7,957 nt of DNA from an uncultured Rhodospirillales bacterium (lineage in GTDB: Bacteria > Pseudomonadota > Alphaproteobacteria > Acetobacterales > Acetobacteraceae). Shown piece after piece: positions 1 through 5,420 of the stretch (position 1 is its first letter; each line of letters starts with the position of its first letter). Position numbers and translations under genes: made by a program. Location: the NCBI GenBank assembly GCA_903844785.1, contig CAIMVB010000042.1, positions 1-7,957 of the forward strand, read 5' to 3'. The notes beneath the pieces were generated by a model. The model did not search any database. It had not been told where the DNA came from and saw nothing but the letters and a program-made list of their open reading frames with translations.

Positions 1-1
1 G

Positions 2-94
2 CTCCGGCTTGACCTGGGCCTGATCCAGTTTCAGCCTTTCCGCAACGCCACAAGCAGAACCGTGGCGAGAAAGGGAGACTATCGCCATGCGTGA
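2..94 (+). CDS. Possible C-terminal tail of an upstream gene (partial)
   Basis: The frame beginning at base 2 stays open to a TGA at 92-94, while both other forward frames stop within the first 21 bases. It would encode about 30 C-terminal residues rich in Arg and Thr, ending in DYRHA. I do not recognise the peptide. If real, it overlaps the start of the next gene by 8 nt, which would place that gene in an operon with something to the left. A 90-nt open frame in GC-rich DNA is weak evidence, so this may equally be an untranslated leader. Confidence 0.25.
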   Translation, partial: LRLDLGLIQFQPFRNATSRTVARKGDYRHA

Positions 95-1064
95 TTTGCG
101 TCTGACACGCCGCGCCGCCGTGGGCCTTTTGGCCGCACCTGCCTTGGCCCGCGCGCAGGGCGCCGATGCCTGGCCTTCGCGCAGTATTCGCCTGGTGGTG
201 CCCTTCGGCCCAGGTGGCCCTACCGATGTCATGGCGCGCGTCATCGCGCCTGGGCTTTCGACAGCGCTAGGCAAGCCGGTAGTGGTCGAAAACCGCCCCG
301 GCGCCAGCGGCAATGTTGGCATTGCCCATGCGGCGCGCAGCGCACCCGATGGCTATACGCTGCTGGTGACCTCCACCGGTTTCGTGGTGAACCCGACGCT
401 GTTTCGCAATCCGGGCTATGACATTGCGAAGGATTTTGCGCCGATCACGGAATTGGGCGCATCCCCCAATACCATCCTGACCAAGCCAGACAGCGGCATC
501 AATTCGGTTGCTGATCTTGTGGCCCGCGCCAAGGCAACACCAGGCGGGCTCAATATCGCCAATCCAGGGCTTGGTTCCACACCGCATCTGACCGCGGAAT
601 TACTGCGGCTTCGCACCGGCATTGAATTGGTGCAGGTCACACATCAAAGCGCGGCGCAGGCGGTGCAGGCGGTACTGGCCGGCACCACGCCAATTGGTGT
701 GGCCGCGCTGCCGCCGGCGCATTCGCTGATCAAGGCCGGCACGCTCCGCGCCTTGGCGTTGACTGGTGAACAACGCTGGCATGATCTGCCCGATGTGCCG
801 ACCATGATTGAACTTGGCTATGAAGGGTTTGTCTCGGAAACCTTCCAGGGCTTGCTCGCCCCCACCGGCACGCCGCAGCCTATTCTGGACCGCGTCGCGC
901 AAGTGGCGATTGCGCTGCTCAATGAAAATGAGACCCGAACGCGCTTGCTTGGCGCCGGTTTCACGTTGAACCCGAAAGGCCCGGAAGCGCTGGCGCAGCG
1001 TATCGCGCGCGAAGTGCCGCTCTGGCGCGATGTGATCGAAAAAGCCGGTATTCCGCGCGAGTAA
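87..1064 (+). CDS. Bug-family tripartite tricarboxylate transporter substrate-binding protein (TctC-like)
   Basis: Predicted periplasmic solute-binding protein of 325 residues, the normal family length. Residues 1-24 form an export signal: a twin-arginine pair (TRRAAVGLL, 7-15), a short hydrophobic stretch and an Ala-rich cleavage region near ARA-QG, so Tat or Sec export is plausible. Family hallmarks follow in order: IRLVVPFGPGGPTDVMAR (34-51), VVVENRPGASGNVG (65-78), PDGYTLL (87-93), PTLF (103-106) and the PGLGSTPHL ligand-loop region (160-168). Such proteins typically bind small carboxylates through two beta-strand/water-mediated carboxylate loops. No TctA/TctB membrane subunits are visible here; orphan Bug proteins are common in Burkholderiales and Acetobacteraceae. 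The ATG at 87 is preceded by GGGAGA (73-78), 8 nt upstream. The ligand cannot be predicted. The gene converges on the - strand hydrolase operon with a 2-bp gap. Confidence 0.93.
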   Translation: MRDLRLTRRAAVGLLAAPALARAQGADAWPSRSIRLVVPFGPGGPTDVMARVIAPGLSTALGKPVVVENRPGASGNVGIAHAARSAPDGYTLLVTSTGFVVNPTLFRNPGYDIAKDFAPITELGASPNTILTKPDSGINSVADLVARAKATPGGLNIANPGLGSTPHLTAELLRLRTGIELVQVTHQSAAQAVQAVLAGTTPIGVAALPPAHSLIKAGTLRALALTGEQRWHDLPDVPTMIELGYEGFVSETFQGLLAPTGTPQPILDRVAQVAIALLNENETRTRLLGAGFTLNPKGPEALAQRIAREVPLWRDVIEKAGIPRE

Positions 1065-1066
1065 TA

Positions 1067-1702
1067 TTAGCCGAGCTTTGCTTGAAGCTGCGTGAGTTCC
1101 GCCAGGAATCGCTCTGCCGCGAGACCTGGCGGCCAGGGGCGCCAGGCTTCTCCGCCAAAGCGCGTCACCAGCGGATCACGCGCCAGAAGGGCCGCACGAA
1201 TACCAAGGGTTTCGCGCATCTCAGCCTCAGTCCAGCCTGCAATATGCACAGCCTCAGCCGCTGCGGCGGCGATATCAGCGGCTTTATGCGCGCGCTTGTC
1301 TTCCACCCCCCAAGCCGGCAGGCGATAGCGCAGCGCCACCGCCGCTGAAAGGCTTGCTTGCAGCGCCGCGAAACGCTCCCCCAAAAAGGGCTTCAGCGGT
1401 GAGATGCAATCGAAATTGATCAAGCCCTCATCCGCATCATGCAGCAATTCGCGCAATTCTTCCGCCGGCGTCAGCCAATGGCGCGTGCGCTGGCGGCGGA
1501 GTTGCAGCACAAAAAGCGCGTGCTGCGCGACAGAAAGCGGTTCCGGCCAAATGGAATGCCCGCCCCAGCGAAAGGTGCGTGCAAGCCCTGTCGCCAGATC
1601 CTCATCCGTCCAATCAAAGGGGGTTGGGGAAAGCAAATCCAACCGCCGCCCCGAAGGCAGCCGCACCCAGGCGCGTTCAGGACTGGGTGCGGCCATTTTC
1701 AA
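1067..1702 (-). CDS. HD-domain phosphohydrolase (YfbR-like)
   Basis: Cytoplasmic metal-dependent phosphohydrolase-like protein of about 211 residues, last gene of the - strand operon. The HD signature is present in order: His61 in SVAQH (57-61), His88-Asp89 in ELLHDADEGL (85-94), the SPLK segment (101-104) and a distal Asp143 in HKAAD (139-143). This H...HD...D arrangement is that of YfbR-type 5'-nucleotidases and related small HD hydrolases; the exact substrate is not shown by the sequence. The longest frame starts at a TTG (1702-1700) that overlaps the asparaginase TGA as TTGA. An ATG two codons later (1696-1694) would leave a 2-nt gap and is equally credible, since neither has a clear ribosome binding site. 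Translation probably depends on coupling to the upstream gene. The stop (1069-1067) lies 2 bp from the stop of the convergent binding-protein gene. Confidence 0.85.
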   Translation of the reverse strand: MKMAAPSPERAWVRLPSGRRLDLLSPTPFDWTDEDLATGLARTFRWGGHSIWPEPLSVAQHALFVLQLRRQRTRHWLTPAEELRELLHDADEGLINFDCISPLKPFLGERFAALQASLSAAVALRYRLPAWGVEDKRAHKAADIAAAAAEAVHIAGWTEAEMRETLGIRAALLARDPLVTRFGGEAWRPWPPGLAAERFLAELTQLQAKLG

Positions 1703-2694
1703 TAGGTCGCGAAGGCGCGCCGGATGCCATCATCATCCAGCCCCTTGGTCAGCGCCAAGGAAAGCAGGATGCGCGCCTTTTGTGGCGTCAGGTTATCGGC
1801 GCTGATGAAGCCGGATTTATCGCCGCGCTGCGTGCGGAAAGTGCGGCCCGATCCAGCGCGGCTGGAAAGCACCACCTTCACGCCGGCAGCCACCGCCGCT
1901 TCACCGGCTTTCACCATGGCGGGCGTCACATAGCCGGGCGCAAAACCGGCGGTGACAATCCCCTTGGCGCCAGCAGCAACAAAGGCATCAATCGCCGCGC
2001 CATCCGCGCCTGCATAGCAATAGGCAATATCCACGCGCGGTAGTGCTTCCATCCCGCGCACATCAAATTCCGTATCGGGGGCAATTTTACGAATAGGCTT
2101 GCGATACCAGGCGATCATATCGCCATCCGCATGACCCAGCACGCCGAAATCCGCCGTGCGGAAGGTTTGCATCCGCAATGTGGAGGTTTTCGTCACATCG
2201 CGCGCCGCCTGAATTTCATCATTCAGCAGCACCAGCGCACCCAAGCCCCGCGCGCCCGGATCAGCGGCAACGCGGATGGCATTGACGATATTCATCGGCC
2301 CATCGCCGGAAAGCGCGGATGCTGGGCGCTGTGCGCCCACCAGCACAACGGGAATTGTTATTTTCAGCGTAAGCGAAAGGAAATACGCCGTCTCCTCCAG
2401 GCTTGCCGTGCCATGCGTGATGACAATACCCGCAAGCTTCGGGTCTTCCGCGGCGAGCTTATGGCAAAGCCCAAGCAATTCCTTCCATTCCGGCCAGGCC
2501 AGTTGCGTCGATGGAATGGCGCGGAAGGGCACCGGCACAACATCTGCCACCAAAGCCGCTTCGGGGATGCGCGCCAGCAGCGCATTCACATCCAGCACCG
2601 TGCCATTCGCCAGATAATCCAGGATATCAAGCGGTCCCGTGCCCATCGAGGATATGGTGCCGCCCGTGCCAATCACGGCAACACGCGGCTTCAT
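1699..2694 (-). CDS. Asparaginase/glutaminase-family protein with a D-to-A change in the second active-site motif
   Basis: A 331-residue protein of the bacterial type I/II L-asparaginase fold, the normal family length. Seen: TGGTI at 10-14 (nucleophile Thr13), STQ at 62-64 in the substrate-binding region, HGTASLEET at 94-102, GAQRP at 120-124, NDEIQAARDVTKT at 158-170 with the triad lysine Lys169, and a C-terminal domain with SSRAGSGR (277-284). In E. coli AnsB the second triad is Thr89-Lys162-Asp90. Here the Thr (96) and Lys (169) are kept but the residue after Thr is Ala97 (codon GCA), not Asp. That may mean altered activity or a different amide substrate. There is no signal peptide, so it is probably cytoplasmic. 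The ATG overlaps the stop of the upstream amidohydrolase (ATGA, 2691-2694) and is preceded by GAGG 7 nt away. Assignment to the family is secure; asparagine as substrate is not. Confidence 0.88.
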   Translation of the reverse strand: MKPRVAVIGTGGTISSMGTGPLDILDYLANGTVLDVNALLARIPEAALVADVVPVPFRAIPSTQLAWPEWKELLGLCHKLAAEDPKLAGIVITHGTASLEETAYFLSLTLKITIPVVLVGAQRPASALSGDGPMNIVNAIRVAADPGARGLGALVLLNDEIQAARDVTKTSTLRMQTFRTADFGVLGHADGDMIAWYRKPIRKIAPDTEFDVRGMEALPRVDIAYCYAGADGAAIDAFVAAGAKGIVTAGFAPGYVTPAMVKAGEAAVAAGVKVVLSSRAGSGRTFRTQRGDKSGFISADNLTPQKARILLSLALTKGLDDDGIRRAFATY

Positions 2695-3395
2695 GCCGCC
2701 ACCTCAGAAGCTGCGGCAGCGTTCAGTCTTGCAATCACATGATCCACGGTCATGACATCTCCAAAAATATTCCAAAACGCGGCCAGTGAGGCGTTATGTT
2801 CCGCGTCATTCATGGCCGCATTGGCATCAGCCACCATGATGGTGCGGAAATCCAGCATCATCGCATCCCGCGCGCTGCTTTCGCAGCAAACATTGGTCAC
2901 CGTACCCCCAATCAGCACGGTATCAAAACCCCGCGCCCGAAGCCGCGCCGGCAGATCGGATGAGCCCTGGATGAAGGCGCTGAAGCGGCGTTTCAGCACC
3001 TTTTCATCTTCGGGCCGCACATCCAGGCTGGGCCACAGCGCATGGCCGGGGCTGCCTTCCGTCATGGCCGCGACGCGCCGCGCCCGGGCCGCAGGCGTCG
3101 CCATGCGCTGCATCACACTCCAACTTGTATCGCAGGACGCGTCATGGGTGTTTTGTATCCAGAACACCGCGCCGCCGGCGTGGCGCAAGGTGGCCGCCAG
3201 GCGATTGATGGCTGGGACGATGTGCTCGGCCATGGGGCAGCAGGCATGGCTGATGGCGGGGTCCATGAAGCCAAGCTGCATATCAATCACCACAAAGGCG
3301 GTGCGGGCCGGCTTCAGATCATTGAAGGGATGTGCGGTGCCGCAGCGCGCTTCAACGCGGGCGATGATCTCGGGCGGGATGGCAAGCTTGTGCAT
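2691..3395 (-). CDS. Isochorismatase-fold cysteine amidohydrolase
   Basis: A 234-residue cytoplasmic alpha/beta hydrolase of the isochorismatase superfamily. The catalytic triad can be read as Asp38 (VVIDMQ, 35-40), Lys135 (VLKRRFSAF, 133-141) and Cys170 (GTVTNVCCESSARDA, 164-178), with the usual cis-peptide V-T before the cysteine. Presence of the cysteine argues for a true amidohydrolase (nicotinamidase, N-carbamoylsarcosine, ureidoacrylate or maleamate type) and against isochorismatase itself, whose homologues lack it. An N-terminal extension of about 30 residues precedes the core, as in several ureidoacrylate- and carbamoylsarcosine-type members. The residue after Cys170 is a second Cys, where Val is common. 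The ATG at 3395 has AGGA at 3405-3402, 6 nt away. It is the second gene of the operon, 51 nt after the thioesterase, and its stop overlaps the asparaginase start. The specific substrate is unknown. Confidence 0.9.
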   Translation of the reverse strand: MHKLAIPPEIIARVEARCGTAHPFNDLKPARTAFVVIDMQLGFMDPAISHACCPMAEHIVPAINRLAATLRHAGGAVFWIQNTHDASCDTSWSVMQRMATPAARARRVAAMTEGSPGHALWPSLDVRPEDEKVLKRRFSAFIQGSSDLPARLRARGFDTVLIGGTVTNVCCESSARDAMMLDFRTIMVADANAAMNDAEHNASLAAFWNIFGDVMTVDHVIARLNAAAASEVAA

Positions 3396-3410
3396 GGTTT
3401 TTCCTGTCCA

Positions 3411-3449
3411 TAGGGCTTGGGATGGCTTGCAATCCCCATGCCCAGCCTA
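3411..3449 (-). other. Imperfect stem-loop between thioesterase and amidohydrolase genes
   Basis: The 51-nt gap can fold on itself: 3411-3414 pairs with 3446-3449, 3416-3417 with 3444-3445, 3419-3421 with 3441-3443 and 3422-3425 with 3436-3439. That gives 13 base pairs with three single-base bulges and a 10-nt loop. The stop codon of the thioesterase gene lies in the stem, and the ribosome binding site of the next gene (3402-3405) lies just outside it. There is no T-tract for termination, so an intercistronic processing or translation-tuning structure is more likely, if it matters at all. Confidence 0.35.
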
Positions 3450-3878
3450 TTCGGCCTTGCGGTCCAGCACCGCCGTGGTCAGGCGCGAAACACAGGCCAG
3501 CTTGCCATTGGCGCGGTGGATTTCCGTCTGCCAGACCTGGGTGCGGCGGCCCAGATGCAGCGGGCGGCACAGCGCGGTGACGCTCTCCCCCTCCGGCACG
3601 GCGGAGACATGATTGGCATTCACTTCCAGCCCCACAGCCTGCTGACCCTCGGGCAGGGTCAGGGTGGTGGCCAGGCTACCCAGGGTTTCGGCCAGCACGA
3701 CCGAGGCGCCCCCATGCAATATGCCGTAGGGCTGCACATGGCGCCGATCCACGGGCATTTCAGCCCGGATGAAATCCGGCCCTACCTCCAGGATACGGAT
3801 CCCAAAGGCACCGGGCAGGCTATTGGCCATGCGGGCTTCGATGGCCGCTGGCGTTGCGGGTCTTTTCCAAATGCTCAT
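3447..3878 (-). CDS. PaaI/YdiI-type hotdog-fold acyl-CoA thioesterase
   Basis: A single-domain hotdog thioesterase of 143 residues, the usual length. The catalytic pattern matches the YdiI/EntH (MenI) group with correct spacing: Gln49, His55 (in GILHGGASV, 52-60) and Glu64, equivalent to Gln48, His54 and Glu63 of E. coli YdiI. The rest of the fold is visible as LEVNANHVSAV (84-94) and the C-terminal strands after RRTQVWQTEI (111-120). Known members hydrolyse aromatic or short acyl-CoA or acyl-carrier thioesters in the cytoplasm. First gene of the - strand operon. The ATG at 3878 is fixed by a perfect AGGAGGT ribosome binding site. It is not on the same strand as the polyketide synthase, so any link with polyketide release is speculative. 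Confidence 0.9.
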   Translation of the reverse strand: MSIWKRPATPAAIEARMANSLPGAFGIRILEVGPDFIRAEMPVDRRHVQPYGILHGGASVVLAETLGSLATTLTLPEGQQAVGLEVNANHVSAVPEGESVTALCRPLHLGRRTQVWQTEIHRANGKLACVSRLTTAVLDRKAE

Positions 3879-3884
3879 GCCTTT

Positions 3885-3891
3885 ACCTCCT
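3885..3891 (-). promoter_or_regulatory. Perfect ribosome binding site of the thioesterase gene
   Basis: Read on the - strand this is AGGAGGT, 6 nt before the ATG at 3878. It fixes that start and is the strongest such site in the window, suggesting high translation of the first operon gene. Confidence 0.8.
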
Positions 3892-3937
3892 GCACGGAAA
3901 CCGGGTGGGAAGGAAGCCTACAGCCAAGCCCAGGCAA

Positions 3938-3957
3938 GGAAAGGCATGTGCCTTTCC
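3938..3957. repeat. Perfect 9+9 bp inverted repeat, operator-like
   Basis: The arms GGAAAGGCA (3938-3946) and TGCCTTTCC (3949-3957) are exact reverse complements separated by TG. There is no downstream T-tract in either direction, and a 2-nt loop is too tight for a simple hairpin, so a binding site for a dimeric regulator is more likely than a terminator. A further partial half-site, TGCCTTT, occurs at 3878-3884 over the thioesterase start. The repeat begins 60 bp upstream of that start. Confidence 0.5.
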
Positions 3958-4026
3958 GGAGGGCAGATCTTCACTCAGCAAACGAAATGGAGGCTAAATT
4001 TTCATTTATTTTGAATTTTTTCTGTC

Positions 4027-4055
4027 TTGCATTGTATCGCTAAAATAATTAATTT
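4027..4055 (+). promoter_or_regulatory. Candidate promoter of the glycosyltransferase-PKS operon
   Basis: TTGCAT (4027-4032) and TAATTT (4050-4055) are separated by 17 bp, resembling a weak sigma-70-type -35/-10 pair. An alternative -10, TAAAAT at 4041-4046, matches the consensus better but lacks a well-placed -35. AT-rich DNA produces such matches by chance, so only the general location is supported. Confidence 0.3.
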
Positions 4056-4057
4056 AG
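4040..4057. repeat. AT-rich 18-bp imperfect palindrome overlapping the candidate promoter
   Basis: CTAAA at 4040-4044 mirrors TTTAG at 4053-4057, and the inner bases also pair (4046-4048 with 4049-4051), giving 8 of 9 matched positions; only 4045/4052 mismatch. It overlaps the putative -10 element and lies 50 bp upstream of the glycosyltransferase start, a typical place for a repressor operator. AT-rich composition raises the chance expectation. Confidence 0.35.
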
Positions 4058-4106
4058 TTATACCACTCTTCTTGCATTTCGTTGCCGCGAAGGACAGGCA
4101 AAACCA

Positions 4107-5417
4107 TTGCGCATTCTGCTTGATATATCGCGGCTCATATCTGGAACGCGGCGCAGGCTGCCAACAGGCATAGACCGGGTCGAATACGCGTATGCGCGCC
4201 ATTGCCTAGGGCGGGATGATCGGACGGTAAGCTTTGTGGTTCGTGGCCCTTTCGGCCCCACCGTCGCTGTTCCGCATAAGCTTGTTGCTGATCTTTTGCC
4301 CTTGCTGGGGAAGCAATGGGAAGCAGGGGATCTCTCCCCTGACTTGATGAAAGCAGCACTTCGCCTGGCGCGGCAGGCACGGCGGCGCCAGTGGCTGGGC
4401 CTTGGGCGGGATGAGTTGGAAAAAGGGCTAAATGGGCCTGGATCGCCCATCTATCTTTTGGTGTCCCACCGGCTGGCGCATTGGCCAAGGCCCATTGTCG
4501 CGCTCAAAAAACGCGGGGCGCGTTTTGTGGCCTTGGTGCATGATCTTATTCCAACCAATTACCCTGAATATGCGCCTACCAATGGCGCGCTTGATCACGT
4601 CGCGCGCGTCAATACCTTCGCCACGCTGGCCGATGGCATCATTGTCAATTCTGCGGCCACGGCTGCGGAGTTGGCGCCGCATTTGCAAAATGGGATCATC
4701 AACATCCCCCTATTGGCAGCGTCGCTTGGAATTGATGCCCCCCGGACCGATACAAACTTCCCAAGACCCGCTGGGCCTTACTTCGTCTGCCTTGGCACAA
4801 TCGAACCCCGCAAGAACCATCTGCTGCTGCTGCATATTTGGCGGGATTTGGCCCAGCGCATGGGCATGGAAACGCCCAAGCTCCTGATCATTGGGCGGCG
4901 TGGCTGGAAAAACGAAAATATCATCGACATGCTAGAGCGATGCCCGGCCCTGGCCGGAGTAGTGCGCGAATATGCGGACCTGCCGGATGATGCCGTGGCG
5001 GGGTTGCTGCAAGGTGCACGGGCATTGCTTTTTCCTTCATTCGCGGAGGGCTACGGCTTGCCTTTGGCTGAAGCGCTGGCGCTTGGTGTTCCCGCGATTT
5101 GTTCAGACCTGCCGGCACTCCGCGAAGTAGGCGGCGACGCGCCGGATTATCTCAGCCCCTTGGATGGGCTTGGCTGGCGCCATTTCATCCTTGGTTTTGC
5201 CGAGGAAGATAGCCGCCTACGCGAAAAGCAATTGCAGCGCTTGGCGCAATGGTCGCGCCCAAGCTGGACCCAACATTTTGCGCTTGTCGATCCGTGGCTC
5301 CGCCAATTTGCCAGCCTGCCCGATCCGGTGGCGGCGCGCCAAAATGCCGCGCTTTCGCATGACGTGGCAAACCCGGTGCTTGCGGCCATGGTTCCCTCAG
5401 AAGCGCGGAGCTTTTAG
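4107..5417 (+). CDS. GT4-family (GT-B fold) glycosyltransferase
   Basis: A 436-residue cytoplasmic glycosyltransferase that probably moves a sugar from a nucleotide sugar to a lipid- or small-molecule acceptor. The N-terminal domain begins MRILLDISRL and has LPTGIDRVEYAYAR (18-31), the counterpart of the glycine-rich acceptor-domain loop. HDLIPTNYPEY (145-155) and ADGIIVNSAATAAEL (175-189) follow. The donor domain has FVCLGTIEPRKN (226-237), LLIIGRRGWKNE (259-270) and ALLFPSFAEGYGLPLAEAL (306-324), with the E-x7-E pair Glu314/Glu322. These are WbaZ/MtfB-like GT4 features. No signal or membrane segment is seen. The start is TTG: the in-frame stop at 4050 and lack of any in-frame ATG or GTG before residue 81 leave no better choice. 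AAGGA at 4090-4094 is a somewhat distant ribosome binding site. The stop lies 3 nt before the polyketide synthase ATG, so the two are co-transcribed. Donor and acceptor are unknown. Confidence 0.88.
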   Translation: MRILLDISRLISGTRRRLPTGIDRVEYAYARHCLGRDDRTVSFVVRGPFGPTVAVPHKLVADLLPLLGKQWEAGDLSPDLMKAALRLARQARRRQWLGLGRDELEKGLNGPGSPIYLLVSHRLAHWPRPIVALKKRGARFVALVHDLIPTNYPEYAPTNGALDHVARVNTFATLADGIIVNSAATAAELAPHLQNGIINIPLLAASLGIDAPRTDTNFPRPAGPYFVCLGTIEPRKNHLLLLHIWRDLAQRMGMETPKLLIIGRRGWKNENIIDMLERCPALAGVVREYADLPDDAVAGLLQGARALLFPSFAEGYGLPLAEALALGVPAICSDLPALREVGGDAPDYLSPLDGLGWRHFILGFAEEDSRLREKQLQRLAQWSRPSWTQHFALVDPWLRQFASLPDPVAARQNAALSHDVANPVLAAMVPSEARSF

Positions 5418-5420
5418 GCT

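Larger units (their letters stand above)
3879..4106. promoter_or_regulatory. Divergent intergenic control region
   Basis: These 228 bp lie between two divergently transcribed operons and should hold both promoters. The half next to the thioesterase is GC-rich and carries a perfect inverted repeat. The half next to the glycosyltransferase (about 3985-4080) is strikingly AT-rich with runs of T and A, unlike anything else in the window. No small open reading frame with a convincing start and no tRNA-like structure is apparent. On the - strand a TACAAT hexamer (4036-4031) could be a -10 element for the thioesterase operon, but I see no good -35 for it. Confidence 0.65.

Noticed and set aside
2752..3612. 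Open frame of 286 codons on the + strand opposite the amidohydrolase and thioesterase genes
   Set aside because: It is antisense to two genes with clear catalytic motifs, shows no recognisable domain, and has the Arg/Ser/Ala-rich composition typical of shadow frames in GC-rich DNA.
3447..3878. Thioesterase as the releasing enzyme of the polyketide synthase
   Set aside because: It is divergently transcribed, co-operonic with catabolic hydrolases and belongs to the YdiI/PaaI hotdog group, not to the alpha/beta-hydrolase type II thioesterases usual for PKS clusters; proximity alone is insufficient.
3938..3957. Inverted repeat as a rho-independent terminator
   Set aside because: No T-run follows in either direction and no gene ends nearby; the two flanking genes diverge from this region.
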